A program made the translations under genes and the position numbers. The notes under the pieces were generated by a model that saw only the letters and a list, made by a program, of their open reading frames with translations, was not told the DNA's origin and ran no database searches. DNA of 54,396 nt from an uncultured Oscillospiraceae bacterium (GTDB taxonomy: Bacteria > Bacillota > Clostridia > Oscillospirales > Oscillospiraceae): assembly GCA_934615645.1 (NCBI GenBank), contig CAKTTR010000002.1, positions 1-54,396 on the forward strand, in the 5' to 3' direction. Shown here piece after piece: positions 7,724 through 16,394 of this stretch (within the stretch, counting starts at the first letter, position 1; each line of letters begins with the position of its first letter).

Positions 7724-8611
7724 TCACTCCCGGCTCTCTTCCTGGACCAGACGTGCAATGGCCGCCTTGGCCATGGGGCTGACCGCCGGAGCTGCCTGCT
7801 CCTGCCGCCCCTTTGGCGCCCGCTCCGCCGCCTCGATCCCGGCGACGGTATGCAGGTTTTTCTGATCCCAATTGAGTAGAATTTTATTCATGTACTGCCA
7901 CTTGAGGCCCCCGGTATTCAGGCAGGTGCGCTCATAGGCCAGCTGCAGCTCCGGCAGGTCAAAGCCCATGCCCAGCCAGCTGCGGATATAATGCTCCTCC
8001 GCCGCCGTGAGCCGCCGCCCGGAAAGCTGCAGCATCTGCCGCACCCGGCCGATCTGGCTTTGAAGCTGCAGCTGATTCTGGACGAAAGCCGCCGCCTGCT
8101 CCATGGTGTCGATCCCGTCATCGGCCCAGCGGTAGGCCTCCTTCTCCATCGTCCGGAAGGAGGGGGCGCGTAGATTGCCCCGGGCCCGGTTGCGCTCGAC
8201 GCAAAAATGCACCAGGATCGCTACCACCTCCATGGGCAGGTCTAAATAATCCAGCATTCCCAAGAGGATCTTCAGATCCTCGTTGGACAGCAGCCGCCCC
8301 AGCTCCCGCTGAATTTCGCCCACCAGCTGGGAAAAGCGCTTATCCCGCTCCATATGGCGGGAGACGTCCTCCTCCGTATAGACGGGGCTGTGATCCTGCG
8401 GCAGGCGGCGATCCGGCTTCTGCAGCAGCCCCAGCTGCCGCAGGCTGGCAGCCGCCTGCTCCAATTTTGCCGCGGGCAGCTGCAGGGCGCTGCCCGCCTG
8501 GGACAGCGTGCCGCCGGACCGCAAGTATAAATACAGCAGCGCCGCATCGCCCGCACCGGCGCTGATCAGCTTCCGGACATCGAGCAGCGGTATTTGCAAA
8601 AGCTCCTCCAT
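7724..8611 (-). CDS. dnaD: DnaD domain-containing replication initiation protein
   Basis: The 295-residue protein has an N-terminal winged-helix-like region (LLYLYLRSGGTLSQAGSALQL) and two DnaD/DnaB2-type helical domains, around residues 85-165 (LVGEIQRELGRLLSNEDLKILLGMLDYLDLP) and 185-250 with the typical end YMNKILLNWDQKNLHT. Such proteins assist helicase recruitment and remodel DNA at origins. It sits between mrdA and the helicase loader in the same orientation with short spacing. Family membership is clear; exact role in origin or restart initiation is inferred. Confidence 0.88.
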   Translation of the reverse strand: MEELLQIPLLDVRKLISAGAGDAALLYLYLRSGGTLSQAGSALQLPAAKLEQAAASLRQLGLLQKPDRRLPQDHSPVYTEEDVSRHMERDKRFSQLVGEIQRELGRLLSNEDLKILLGMLDYLDLPMEVVAILVHFCVERNRARGNLRAPSFRTMEKEAYRWADDGIDTMEQAAAFVQNQLQLQSQIGRVRQMLQLSGRRLTAAEEHYIRSWLGMGFDLPELQLAYERTCLNTGGLKWQYMNKILLNWDQKNLHTVAGIEAAERAPKGRQEQAAPAVSPMAKAAIARLVQEESRE

Positions 8612-8641
8612 AGACGCATTCCTTCCTGGTTTTATGCCGCT

Positions 8642-10705
8642 TTACTGCAGCAGCCCCTCCTGGGGCGAAGTCTCGCGCTGCACGGTGGTCGAGAAATAAT
8701 AATCCAGGATCTCCTTGGCGACCTTGCCCAGGTTGCCGCCCTGGGCACCTTTTTCCACATAGACGGAAATGGCGATCTCCGGATCGTCCGCCGGGGCAAA
8801 CAGGACAAACGAAGCGTTATCCGAGCCCTCTGCGCCGTGCTGCGCCGTGCCGGTCTTACAGCAGACGGCAACATCGTAATCTTCAAAAATATTCTTCGCC
8901 GTGCCCTCCGTCGCGCACAGGCGCATCCCGGTGAAGACACAGTCAATGGCCTCCTGGGACATATCCAGCGTCGAAGCGACCTGCGGCGTTTTCTCCTCCA
9001 GCAGGGTCTGATAGTCGCCGGAGATGATCTTTTTCAGGAAATGCGCCTCATAGCGCGTGCCCTTATTGGCCAGCGCCGTGGTATAGACGCACATCTGCAG
9101 CGGCGTGAATTTATTTTCCGACTGGCCGATGGACGCCATCAGCGTATCGGCGCCGTACCAGCCGGACTGATCCGGATCGTCGGCATACAGCTTTTTCTTT
9201 GTCTCCGGGTTGGCGCGGTAGCCATCGGCGTTGGCGATCTCCACACCGGTATCCTCGCCCAGGCCCAGCTGCTTTGCCGTTTTGTCGATGGCGTCGATCC
9301 CCGTCCGGCGGCCGACTTCGTAGAAGTAATAGTTGCAGGAAACAGAGATCGCCTGCATCATATCGACAACGCCGTGGGTGACACCGGAGGCCGTGTAGAT
9401 ATAACAGGCGGGCTGGTAGTCATCATAATACCGGTAGATGCCCTGGTCCTCGATCTGCAGATACCGGCTGGCCGTGCCGCTGTCGATGGTGGCAATGGCG
9501 GTGACCATTTTATAGATCGAGCCGGGGGGATAGATCGCACTCAGGGCGCGGTTGTACAGCGGCGCCGTCTCATCCGCATTGAGCTTGTTGAAATCCTCGG
9601 TGTAGGTCGCAAGATTGAACGTCGGATAGCTGGCGCTGGCCAGGACCTCGCCGGTCTTAACAGACATGACGACGGCAGCGCCACCCTCGGCGTCCTTGCC
9701 CTCGCCGTCCTTGCCGACGCCGTTCTCCCGCAGATCCAAAATGCAGCTCTCCAGCGCCTTTTCTGCCACCGCCTGCAGGTCGATATCAATGGTGAGCTCC
9801 ACGTTATTGCCCGCCTTGGGCTCCACCGCGTAATGCTCATCGACGACCTCGCCGTTGGAGGTCACCGTCGTCAGCCGGATGCCGTCGGTGCCATGGAGAT
9901 AGGACTCGAAGGATTTTTCCAGCCCATCCTTGCCTACGTAGGCGTTCATGGAGTAGTCCTGCTCCTTGTACTTTTTGTATTCGTCGCTGTCCATCAGGCC
10001 GACCCGGCCGAGAATGTGGGCGGCATAGGGGGTGTTGTACTCCCGGACCGTCGTCGTCTCCACGCTCATGCCGGGAATATCCAGCTCCATCAGCGCCGCA
10101 AGGTCCGTCGAATTCACATCGGCGACAAGGACGTACGGGTCCAGCGACGCGCAGCTGCGCAGCTTGAGCTCATACCGCAGGCCCAGGACCTTCCGTGCCT
10201 CCGCCTCGTCCCAATCGTTGGGGATCTTGTAAACGGATTTCATCAGCTTAATGATCTGCTGGGCAGAAATATCCGCATCCCAAGTATAGGCGTTCAAATA
10301 CGCACGGAAATAGCCCTGCCACGCCTCGGGCAATTCCTCTAGCGTGTAGGCATAGGGCTTCTCCGCCGTGATGGGCAGATGGTCCGCGTAGTCGATGCCC
10401 AGCTTGTCGCACAGGCGCACCAGCCGCAGCAGGTCCTCATTGGGGCTCTCAGAATTAAAGAGCACATAGTCGTTGATGATGACATTGTAGCTGGCCCGGT
10501 TCGAGACTAGGATATTGCCGTTGCGGTCCAGGATCTGGCCGCGGGCGGCGGAGACATTGGTCTGGTAGGTATAGGTCGAGATCGAGCTGTCACCGTCCGT
10601 GGCGTTGACCACCTGGACAATATACAGCCGGAAGGCAAAAAAGCCCAAGAGCGCCGCCAGCAATACAAAAAAGACGGCGACCCGTTTTTGCATGATTCGT
10701 TCCAT
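8642..10705 (-). CDS. mrdA: Penicillin-binding protein 2 (elongation transpeptidase)
   Basis: The 687-residue class B PBP crosslinks peptidoglycan during cell elongation with MreC/MreD. One N-terminal membrane helix (residues 6-25) is followed by the dimerisation domain beginning ISTYTYQTNVSAARGQILDRNG. Catalytic motifs are all present: S396-IY-K399, S456-C-N458 and K617-T-G. The chosen ATG at 10705 lies two bases after the mreD stop and has GGGGA upstream; a second ATG four codons on is possible. It sits in the usual mreC-mreD-mrdA order. Confidence 0.95.
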   Translation of the reverse strand: MERIMQKRVAVFFVLLAALLGFFAFRLYIVQVVNATDGDSSISTYTYQTNVSAARGQILDRNGNILVSNRASYNVIINDYVLFNSESPNEDLLRLVRLCDKLGIDYADHLPITAEKPYAYTLEELPEAWQGYFRAYLNAYTWDADISAQQIIKLMKSVYKIPNDWDEAEARKVLGLRYELKLRSCASLDPYVLVADVNSTDLAALMELDIPGMSVETTTVREYNTPYAAHILGRVGLMDSDEYKKYKEQDYSMNAYVGKDGLEKSFESYLHGTDGIRLTTVTSNGEVVDEHYAVEPKAGNNVELTIDIDLQAVAEKALESCILDLRENGVGKDGEGKDAEGGAAVVMSVKTGEVLASASYPTFNLATYTEDFNKLNADETAPLYNRALSAIYPPGSIYKMVTAIATIDSGTASRYLQIEDQGIYRYYDDYQPACYIYTASGVTHGVVDMMQAISVSCNYYFYEVGRRTGIDAIDKTAKQLGLGEDTGVEIANADGYRANPETKKKLYADDPDQSGWYGADTLMASIGQSENKFTPLQMCVYTTALANKGTRYEAHFLKKIISGDYQTLLEEKTPQVASTLDMSQEAIDCVFTGMRLCATEGTAKNIFEDYDVAVCCKTGTAQHGAEGSDNASFVLFAPADDPEIAISVYVEKGAQGGNLGKVAKEILDYYFSTTVQRETSPQEGLLQ

Positions 10706-10707
10706 AA

Positions 10708-11226
10708 TCAGTCCCCAATTTTCGCGATCTGACGCGACAGGTAATAAAACACCGGGCACCCCACCAGCGACAGCAGCGCACCGGGCAGCAGCACCAGCAG
10801 ATATTGCATCGGCTCCACCGACCCCAGCAGCAGCCGCAGCAGGAAAATGCAGGTCTCATTGACGAGCCACGCCCCCAGGCAGCACAGCGCTGTGGAGGGC
10901 AGCGTGTGATAAAACAGCGCACGGCACAGCCATGCGCAGAATACTGCGGAAAAGGTCAGCACCGCGATACTGAGATAACCAAAGTCCGCGCCCGCCAACG
11001 CCAAAACCGTACTGGCGCACAGGGCAAAAACGCCACCGCGCTCCTGCCCCTCCTGCAGTGCAATACAGATGATGCATGCCGGCAGCAGGTTCAGCTTTAC
11101 TCCGAAGATCGACAAGCGGCTGAGGATCGTGCCCTGCAGCGCCATGGCCAGCAGAAGCATCGCCCCATAGACCGCCCAGCGGAGAAAGAAGATCCACTGC
11201 TTCCGGGTGATATGCAGCTTATTCAT
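10708..11226 (-). CDS. mreD: Rod shape-determining protein MreD
   Basis: The 172-residue protein is almost entirely hydrophobic, with about five membrane helices, and has the MreD hallmark order of a start helix, then LSIFGVKLNLLPACIICIALQEGQERGG near residue 45. MreD is a membrane partner of MreC and PBP2 in the elongasome. Sequence conservation in this family is low, so the call rests largely on its place between mreC and mrdA. Confidence 0.85.
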   Translation of the reverse strand: MNKLHITRKQWIFFLRWAVYGAMLLLAMALQGTILSRLSIFGVKLNLLPACIICIALQEGQERGGVFALCASTVLALAGADFGYLSIAVLTFSAVFCAWLCRALFYHTLPSTALCCLGAWLVNETCIFLLRLLLGSVEPMQYLLVLLPGALLSLVGCPVFYYLSRQIAKIGD

Positions 11227-11259
11227 GCCTTCTCCTTTCCGCCGCGGTGCAAACCGCGT

Positions 11260-12093
11260 TTATTCATTGACATATTCCGTGATGACAAAGACTTGCTCGA
11301 GAGAATCCAACTCTGCAGCCGGGTTGATGATCGCGTATTTGGCGACCCCGGTGCCATCCAGCCCAGCATCGACAACATAGCCCAGGATCAGGCCCCGGGG
11401 GTAGAGGGTCGAGCCGGTAGTCACCACCTGGTCGTTGTTGCGGATGACGGCGTCTGTCGCCAGGTAATCCATCCGGAGGCGGTCGGAGCCGTCGCGCTGG
11501 TACGCGCCCTGGACAATGCCGTTATAGCCGGAGGACGAAAGCGTCGCGGAGACCTGCAGAGAGGAATCCAGGATCGTCGTCACCGTGGCCCAGTTTGTTC
11601 CGACCTCTGTCACCAAGCCGACGACCTGGCCCTGCTCCGTCGTGACGCACATATTCTCGGCAATGCCGGAATTTTTCCCCTTGCCGATGGTGAACGTGTT
11701 TTTCCAGTTGCTGGAATCCCAGCTGATGATATAGGCGGAGACGAGCTGATAGTCCTCGTGCTCCTGGGTCAGGCCCAGCAGCTGACGCATTTTCTCATTC
11801 TCCCGCTGCAGCGCATCGGCGGTGCGGACCTCGTCTTCCATCGAGGCAATGCGCTCTTTCAGGTACTCGTTTTCCGCCTGCAGCGATTCATAGCGGAAGA
11901 CATAGTTATAAAAGCGCTCCGCCGTGCGGGTCACAGCAGAAACCGTGGCATTGATCGGCGTCATCAGCGACTGCACAAAATTCTTCCCGGAGGAGACCCC
12001 AGCTGCGACCGCGCTGCCGACCGCGACCAGAACCGCCAGGATCACTGCCGCCAAGAAAATGCGCTTTGTTTTGGATGTGAACAGCTTATTCAA
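11260..12093 (-). CDS. mreC: Cell shape-determining protein MreC
   Basis: The 277-residue protein has an N-terminal membrane helix (residues 11-32), a coiled coil (about 65-100, SLQAENEYLKERIASMEDEV), and the periplasm-side beta domain with WDSSNWKNTFTIGKG and GLVTEVGTNWATVTTILD. It scaffolds PBP2 on the outer face of the membrane. The start is placed at a TTG at 12093, with GAGGTGAGG immediately upstream, overlapping the end of maf by eight bases; upstream codons in frame lack a ribosome site. No mreB lies in the window. Confidence 0.92.
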   Translation of the reverse strand: MNKLFTSKTKRIFLAAVILAVLVAVGSAVAAGVSSGKNFVQSLMTPINATVSAVTRTAERFYNYVFRYESLQAENEYLKERIASMEDEVRTADALQRENEKMRQLLGLTQEHEDYQLVSAYIISWDSSNWKNTFTIGKGKNSGIAENMCVTTEQGQVVGLVTEVGTNWATVTTILDSSLQVSATLSSSGYNGIVQGAYQRDGSDRLRMDYLATDAVIRNNDQVVTTGSTLYPRGLILGYVVDAGLDGTGVAKYAIINPAAELDSLEQVFVITEYVNE

Positions 12094-12694
12094 TCGCCTC
12101 ACCTCGCACAACGCCGTCCGCCACGCCCAGGACGCAGACGCCAAAGCTGCGCAGCACCTGGGTCAGACGGCATACCGGCAGCCCCATAACATTGTAATAA
12201 TCGCCGCAGATGGCGCTGACAAACAGTGCCGCCTGGCCCTGGATGCCATACGCGCCGGCTTTATCCATCGGCTCACCCGTCGCAACATAGGCACGAATCT
12301 CCGGGGCGGACAGGGGGCGGAAGTGGATCTGTGTCTTTTCCGTGAATGTCTCAACCCGCTCGCCGCACAGGACGCTGACACCCGTCATCACGGTGTGATC
12401 CCGGCCGGAGAGCCTGCGCAGCATTGCCTCCGCCTCCGCTTCATCCCGGGGCTTGCCCAGGCGCTGGCCGTCGATGCAGACCAGAGTATCGGCAGCGATG
12501 ATACAGGCGCCCTGGGGCGCCCGGGCCAGAACGGCCTCCGCCTTTAATCGGCTGACCCGGCCGATCTCTTCTTCGACCGGCTTTGCCGGGTCCATCCATT
12601 CGTCCGCCGCGGCGGACATCACTTGAAATTGCAGCCCCATCAGCTCCAGCAGCTGCCGCCGCCGGGGGGATTGCGATGCTAAAATCAGTTCCAT
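12086..12694 (-). CDS. maf: Maf-like nucleoside triphosphate pyrophosphatase
   Basis: The 202-residue enzyme hydrolyses non-canonical or regulatory nucleotides (Maf/YhdE type dTTP/UTP pyrophosphatase). It starts with the family motif LILASQSPRRRQLLELMG, has the catalytic AADTLV near residue 67 with GKP, and ends with DYYNVMGLPVCRL. It precedes mreC with overlapping reading frames, the common maf-mreBCD arrangement. Confidence 0.93.
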   Translation of the reverse strand: MELILASQSPRRRQLLELMGLQFQVMSAAADEWMDPAKPVEEEIGRVSRLKAEAVLARAPQGACIIAADTLVCIDGQRLGKPRDEAEAEAMLRRLSGRDHTVMTGVSVLCGERVETFTEKTQIHFRPLSAPEIRAYVATGEPMDKAGAYGIQGQAALFVSAICGDYYNVMGLPVCRLTQVLRSFGVCVLGVADGVVRGEAIE

Positions 12695-12726
12695 GACTTC
12701 TCCTATTGCTTCCGGCGCTGGCGCCG

Positions 12727-14811
12727 TTATTCCACGCCGCGGTAATACAGGCCGCGGGTGCCGCTGCCGGGGTCAAATACCCCGCCGGTCCGCCAGGCCT
12801 CCATGATCCGGCTGACCTCCGCCGGGCCCTCTGTCGTAAACTGGACGCGCAGCGCCCAAAGGCCGTGGTCCCGCAGAGACTGGCGCTTATCCAGCAGATA
12901 GAGCTTCTTCCCGTTCAGAATCACGTTCCGGCAGGTGCCCGGGTCCCGCAGGATAGGGAATTCCTCCCCGGTGCGGTCGACCAGCTTTGTCTGCTGGGCC
13001 TGACAGATGCAGGCGCCGGTGCGGTTTTTCATAATGCAGTTTTCCGTCAGCATCAGCGGGAGGCGACCGTAGACGATCATCTCCAGCGGGACGGCCTTGG
13101 AAAGATCCCGGATCTGGGGCAGCGTCATCTCAAAGCTGGCGCAGGCCGAGACCAGGTCCTCCCGCCGCAGCCAGTTCATGCTGCGGGAATTGAAGATATT
13201 GAGCCCAAAATCCCCCCGAACCCGGAACCCCCGGGAGCGCGCCAGAGAAAACTGGCCCAAATTGCCGCTGAGCACATGCCGGACTCCCAGGTCATAGACC
13301 GTGTCCAACTGGCGGCGGACCTGGCTCATCTCCCGGTCCCAGATCACCCGGGGCAGGATCACGGCAAGCTCTGTCTCGTCATAGACCTGCCGGGCAATGG
13401 CAGGGTGCGCCGCAAGCTCCGCCAGGGGGACATAGAGGACGGCTGGCTTTGTCCGCAGCAGCGCGGCCGTCAGCTGATTGGCCCGCTGGACACTGACCGT
13501 CAAAACCGGCGGCGTGGTACTGCCGGGATAGAGAAACGGCTTGGTGTAGCGCCCCAGATGCGCCGGCTCCCGGCGGCCCCGCAGCGCAGTCAGCCGGTCG
13601 AGCACGTCCCGCCGCATGGCGTTGACCGCCGCCGCCGAGAGGGAAAGCCCCGGGTCGACGACGCCCTTGACTTCCGTACATAGGTACGGGGTCCCGCCGG
13701 TCTTTGCCAGGCGGGCGGCCAGATCCTCCAAGCGCAGCGGCTTGCGCACCGCCTCCTGAGGCGGCGGACCGACTGTCTTGCAGATGTGACCGTCCTCGTC
13801 CTGCACCGCCAGCATACTGCCCTGCCGCCGGGTCACCAGCGCGTAAAAGCGGACCGGCACCCGGGCGGCCTCGCAGTTTTCATACGTTGCCCGGGCCGCG
13901 GCAAAAAACGCGCCCTCCCGGGCGGGCACACCCCGGATCCCCAGCATCTCCCGGCCTGGCCCGTCGGTATAATACCGCTGGGTAAAGCCCTGACGGGAAA
14001 ACGCCCGCTGCAGATCAGAAAGATGCTGCCGGTCCACCGGCGCGCCGTCCAGCACGGCCCGGTAGATCCGCGTCGCCGTAGCGACATATTCCGGCCGCTT
14101 CATGCGGCCCTCGATCTTGATGGACGAGACCCCCATCTGCTCCAGCTCCCGCAGATAGGAAAGCAGGCAATTGTCCTTCAGCGACAGGGGGTATTTGTCC
14201 TCCTGCCGGCTGTAGCCGTAGGGCAGGCGGCAAGGCTGGGCGCACTGGCCCCGGTTGCCGCTGCGCCGCCCAATAACGGCGGACATATAACACTGGCCCG
14301 AATAGCACATGCACAGGGCACCGTGGACGAAGACTTCGATCTCCACCGGGCTGTTGCGGCAGATATACGCGATGGCCGCCCGGTCCAGCTCTCTGGCCAG
14401 GACGACCCGGGAGACGCCCATTTTCGCCGCCTGCTGCACCCCGTCGAGATTGTGGATCGACATCTGGGTGGAGGCATGCAGCGCGATCTGCGGCGCCATC
14501 TGGCGGCACAGCTGCACCATGCCAAGGTCCTGGACGATAAACGCGTCCACATCGCAGGCCGCCGCCGTGCGGATCAGCTCGGCAGCCTGGGGCATTTCCC
14601 GATCGCTGAGCAGCGTGTTGAGCGTCAGGTGAACCTTCACGCCGCGAATGTGACAATACTTTACCGCCTCGCGCAGTTCATCCGGAGAGAAATTCCGGGC
14701 GCCCTGCCGCGCATTGCAGCTGGCAAGGCCAAGATAGACCGCATCGGCGCCGTTTTGGACCGCTGCCCGCAGCGCATCCATAGAGCCGGCGGGGGATAAC
14801 AGCTCAAGCAT
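12727..14811 (-). CDS. Peptidase U32 family protein (RlhA-like) with C-terminal DUF3656
   Basis: The 694-residue protein has an N-terminal U32 domain: ELLSPAGSMDALRAAVQNGADAVYLG, HASTQMSIHN near residue 113, and the family Cys-containing block VFVHGALCMCYSGQCYMS then RGQCAQPCRLPY near 175-200. The C-terminal half matches the long DUF3656-bearing members. Relatives are either collagenase-like peptidases or, as RlhA in E. coli, needed for hydroxylation of a 23S rRNA cytidine; the long form favours an RNA-modification role. It is the first gene of the maf-mre-mrdA-dnaD operon. Confidence 0.88.
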   Translation of the reverse strand: MLELLSPAGSMDALRAAVQNGADAVYLGLASCNARQGARNFSPDELREAVKYCHIRGVKVHLTLNTLLSDREMPQAAELIRTAAACDVDAFIVQDLGMVQLCRQMAPQIALHASTQMSIHNLDGVQQAAKMGVSRVVLARELDRAAIAYICRNSPVEIEVFVHGALCMCYSGQCYMSAVIGRRSGNRGQCAQPCRLPYGYSRQEDKYPLSLKDNCLLSYLRELEQMGVSSIKIEGRMKRPEYVATATRIYRAVLDGAPVDRQHLSDLQRAFSRQGFTQRYYTDGPGREMLGIRGVPAREGAFFAAARATYENCEAARVPVRFYALVTRRQGSMLAVQDEDGHICKTVGPPPQEAVRKPLRLEDLAARLAKTGGTPYLCTEVKGVVDPGLSLSAAAVNAMRRDVLDRLTALRGRREPAHLGRYTKPFLYPGSTTPPVLTVSVQRANQLTAALLRTKPAVLYVPLAELAAHPAIARQVYDETELAVILPRVIWDREMSQVRRQLDTVYDLGVRHVLSGNLGQFSLARSRGFRVRGDFGLNIFNSRSMNWLRREDLVSACASFEMTLPQIRDLSKAVPLEMIVYGRLPLMLTENCIMKNRTGACICQAQQTKLVDRTGEEFPILRDPGTCRNVILNGKKLYLLDKRQSLRDHGLWALRVQFTTEGPAEVSRIMEAWRTGGVFDPGSGTRGLYYRGVE

Positions 14812-14895
14812 AAAAAACCTCTATCATCTATCAAAAACGCAAAAGGGAAAACCGTACAAAAACGCGCCGGAATCTCCCTGTAAACTCCGAAAAAT

Positions 14896-14904
14896 AGTAT
14901 AACA
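14896..14904 (-). promoter_or_regulatory. Extended -10 promoter for the U32-mre operon
   Basis: On the minus strand TG-T-TATACT forms an extended -10 element about 85 bases before the U32 start. No good -35 box is present (TTTCGT at the right distance). Confidence 0.45.
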
Positions 14905-15219
14905 CAAAACCATCTGGCACGAAAGAGAAAATCAAAAAATACCGCCGCCGCTTTTCGGCGTTTTCACAATTTCCCCACCCTTTGCCCACCAGATGTGGGG
15001 CAAACACAATTTGTGGGCATTTGGTAGACATAATTCTTCAATATATGCCTTTTCCAAAAAAATCCACAGCAAGTTGCGCACATATTGCACAGGTTTTTCC
15101 ACAATTTTGCCCAGGCAAAACGCGGTTTTTCTTGCAAAAATCTATTTTTCCCCCGGGAAGGGCCGAAAAAATTTGTACTTTTTCACATAGGAAGATTATG
15201 TTCACTTTCCGCTTTCCCC
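14905..15219. other. AT-rich intergenic region between divergent genes
   Basis: No credible gene is visible. The stretch is clearly richer in A/T than the rest of the window and contains repeated short motifs: GTGGG and CCCAC cores around 14975-15025, and CCACA-containing nonamers at 15059-15067 and 15094-15103 that are one or two bases from a DnaA box. No clear hairpin or RNA family is seen. Confidence 0.5.
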
Positions 15220-15248
15220 TTGCGCCGCGGGCAAAGACCGGGTATGAT
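15220..15248 (+). promoter_or_regulatory. Promoter for metallophosphoesterase gene
   Basis: TTGCGC (15220-15225), 17-bp spacer, TATGAT (15243-15248), 41 bases before the start codon. Confidence 0.65.
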
Positions 15249-15289
15249 AAGAAAAAAGCTTGCATTTCCCGCAGGCGGGAGGTTATCTG

Positions 15290-15940
15290 ATGATCTATTA
15301 CACCGCAGACCTGCACCTTGGCTATGCGCCGATGCTGGCCCACCGCCCCTTTGAAAGCGTCCAGGCGATGGACGAGACGCTCATCCGCAACTGGAACGAG
15401 ACCGTTGGCCCGGACGATACGGTCTATATCGTCGGCGACTTTTCCTATAACGGCGGCGTCGTCCCGGCCCAGTACTTCCGCCGCCTCCAGGGACGCAAGC
15501 ATCTGATCCGCGGCAACCATGACACCGGCCTGGAGAACGCCCAGGCGCTGTTCGAGTACTGCGAATCCGTCGTAGATTACTGGGAGCTGGACGACGGCGA
15601 GGAGCATATCATCCTCTGCCATTACCCGATGATCTATGAAAAGCGGGGCTATATGATCCACGGCCATCTCCACGCCCACCGGGGGCGGGCCTATACCATG
15701 CTGCAGCAGCTGCCAAAGGTGCTCAACTGCGGCGTGGACGTCAATTTCCTCCGCCCGGTGACGCTGGCGCAGCTGGTGGAGAACAACGCGCTGTTTTACG
15801 GCCCGGACTCTCTGCGCCACTTTCCGGAATACACCAGTAAGTCCGTCTGCCGGGACGGCCTGCTGCCCCGGCGGCCGGATTTCCGCCCGCTGCCCCAGCG
15901 GGGGAGCGCCGCAGGGCGCCCCGGGGATTTTGTTTTATGA
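15290..15940 (+). CDS. Metallophosphoesterase family protein
   Basis: The 216-residue protein carries the calcineurin-like phosphoesterase metal-binding motifs in order: YTADLHLGY (D-x-H), VGDFSYN (GD), RGNHD (GNHD), LCHYP and HGHLHAH near residue 124. This layout is that of single-domain phosphoesterases of unknown substrate found next to housekeeping genes in Firmicutes. GGGAGG lies about ten bases before the ATG. The last 20 residues are basic and proline-rich and look non-conserved. Confidence 0.9.
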   Translation: MIYYTADLHLGYAPMLAHRPFESVQAMDETLIRNWNETVGPDDTVYIVGDFSYNGGVVPAQYFRRLQGRKHLIRGNHDTGLENAQALFEYCESVVDYWELDDGEEHIILCHYPMIYEKRGYMIHGHLHAHRGRAYTMLQQLPKVLNCGVDVNFLRPVTLAQLVENNALFYGPDSLRHFPEYTSKSVCRDGLLPRRPDFRPLPQRGSAAGRPGDFVL

Positions 15941-16005
15941 TACGACAAATTTGTTAAAAAACTATGTCCTTTCGTTAAGGGACCGTTTAGAAACGCCTTC
16001 TTGCG

Positions 16006-16034
16006 TTGCATCCGCCGCCCGGTGATGCTATAGA
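16006..16034 (+). promoter_or_regulatory. Promoter for the 28-residue gene
   Basis: TTGCAT (16006-16011), 17-bp spacer, TATAGA (16029-16034), 37 bases before the start codon. Confidence 0.6.
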
Positions 16035-16070
16035 TTGTAGCAGAGGAAAACACCGGAAGGAGGAGCCACT

Positions 16071-16157
16071 ATGATTACTGCTGTTATGGTCACCGTTGGC
16101 TATAAGGTCGTCTCTGCCGTGGAATGGCTGATGGACCGCCTGCTGCATCTGAAGTAA
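16071..16157 (+). CDS. Candidate 28-residue small protein
   Basis: An ATG at 16071 preceded by GGAAGGAGGAG opens a 28-codon frame ending in TAA. The product reads MITAVMVTVGYKVVSAVEW then LMDRLLHLK: a short, mostly hydrophobic, helix-compatible peptide with a basic C-terminus, plausible as a membrane-associated peptide. A promoter-like pair lies 37 bases upstream and a strong intrinsic terminator starts 23 bases after the stop, so the unit looks self-contained. I do not recognise the family. It could also be a leader peptide for metG, but the terminator lies after, not within, its frame and metG has its own promoter. Confidence 0.6.
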   Translation: MITAVMVTVGYKVVSAVEWLMDRLLHLK

Positions 16158-16180
16158 GTAAAAATCCCCCCCTACATCCC

Positions 16181-16217
16181 GCCCGCCGCGCAGCACCTGC
16201 GCCGGTGGGCAGTTTTT
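16181..16217 (+). terminator. Intrinsic terminator after the 28-residue gene
   Basis: GCCCGCCG-CGCAG (16181-16193) pairs with CTGCG-C-CGGTGGGC (to 16210) with one bulged base and one G-U pair, loop CAC, followed by AGTTTTTATT. Confidence 0.85.
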
Positions 16218-16271
16218 ATTCCCGTATAAACGCCCCAGCAGCGGATACGCTAGGAAAAGGGCCGCCAAATG

Positions 16272-16301
16272 TTGACAAAGCGGCTTCGCGCGTGATACGA
16301 T
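16272..16301 (+). promoter_or_regulatory. Promoter for metG
   Basis: TTGACA (16272-16277), 18-bp spacer, TACGAT (16296-16301). The leader to metG is about 90 bases with no T-box or S-box visible. Confidence 0.6.
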
Positions 16302-16394
16302 AATTGAAAATGCGTGCACACGCCGCGTTTCGATGCGATTACCGGCCCAGGCCCATCCGCCTGCGGTACGTTTTGAGAAAGGGGGATTTTTCTT

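Noticed and set aside
8594..10342. A 582-codon open frame on the plus strand
   Set aside because: It is antisense to mrdA, whose motifs and context are unambiguous; long antisense frames are common in high-GC DNA.
14820..15230. Chromosomal origin of replication
   Set aside because: The CCACA motifs are imperfect and few, dnaA and dnaN are absent, and no classical box array is present.
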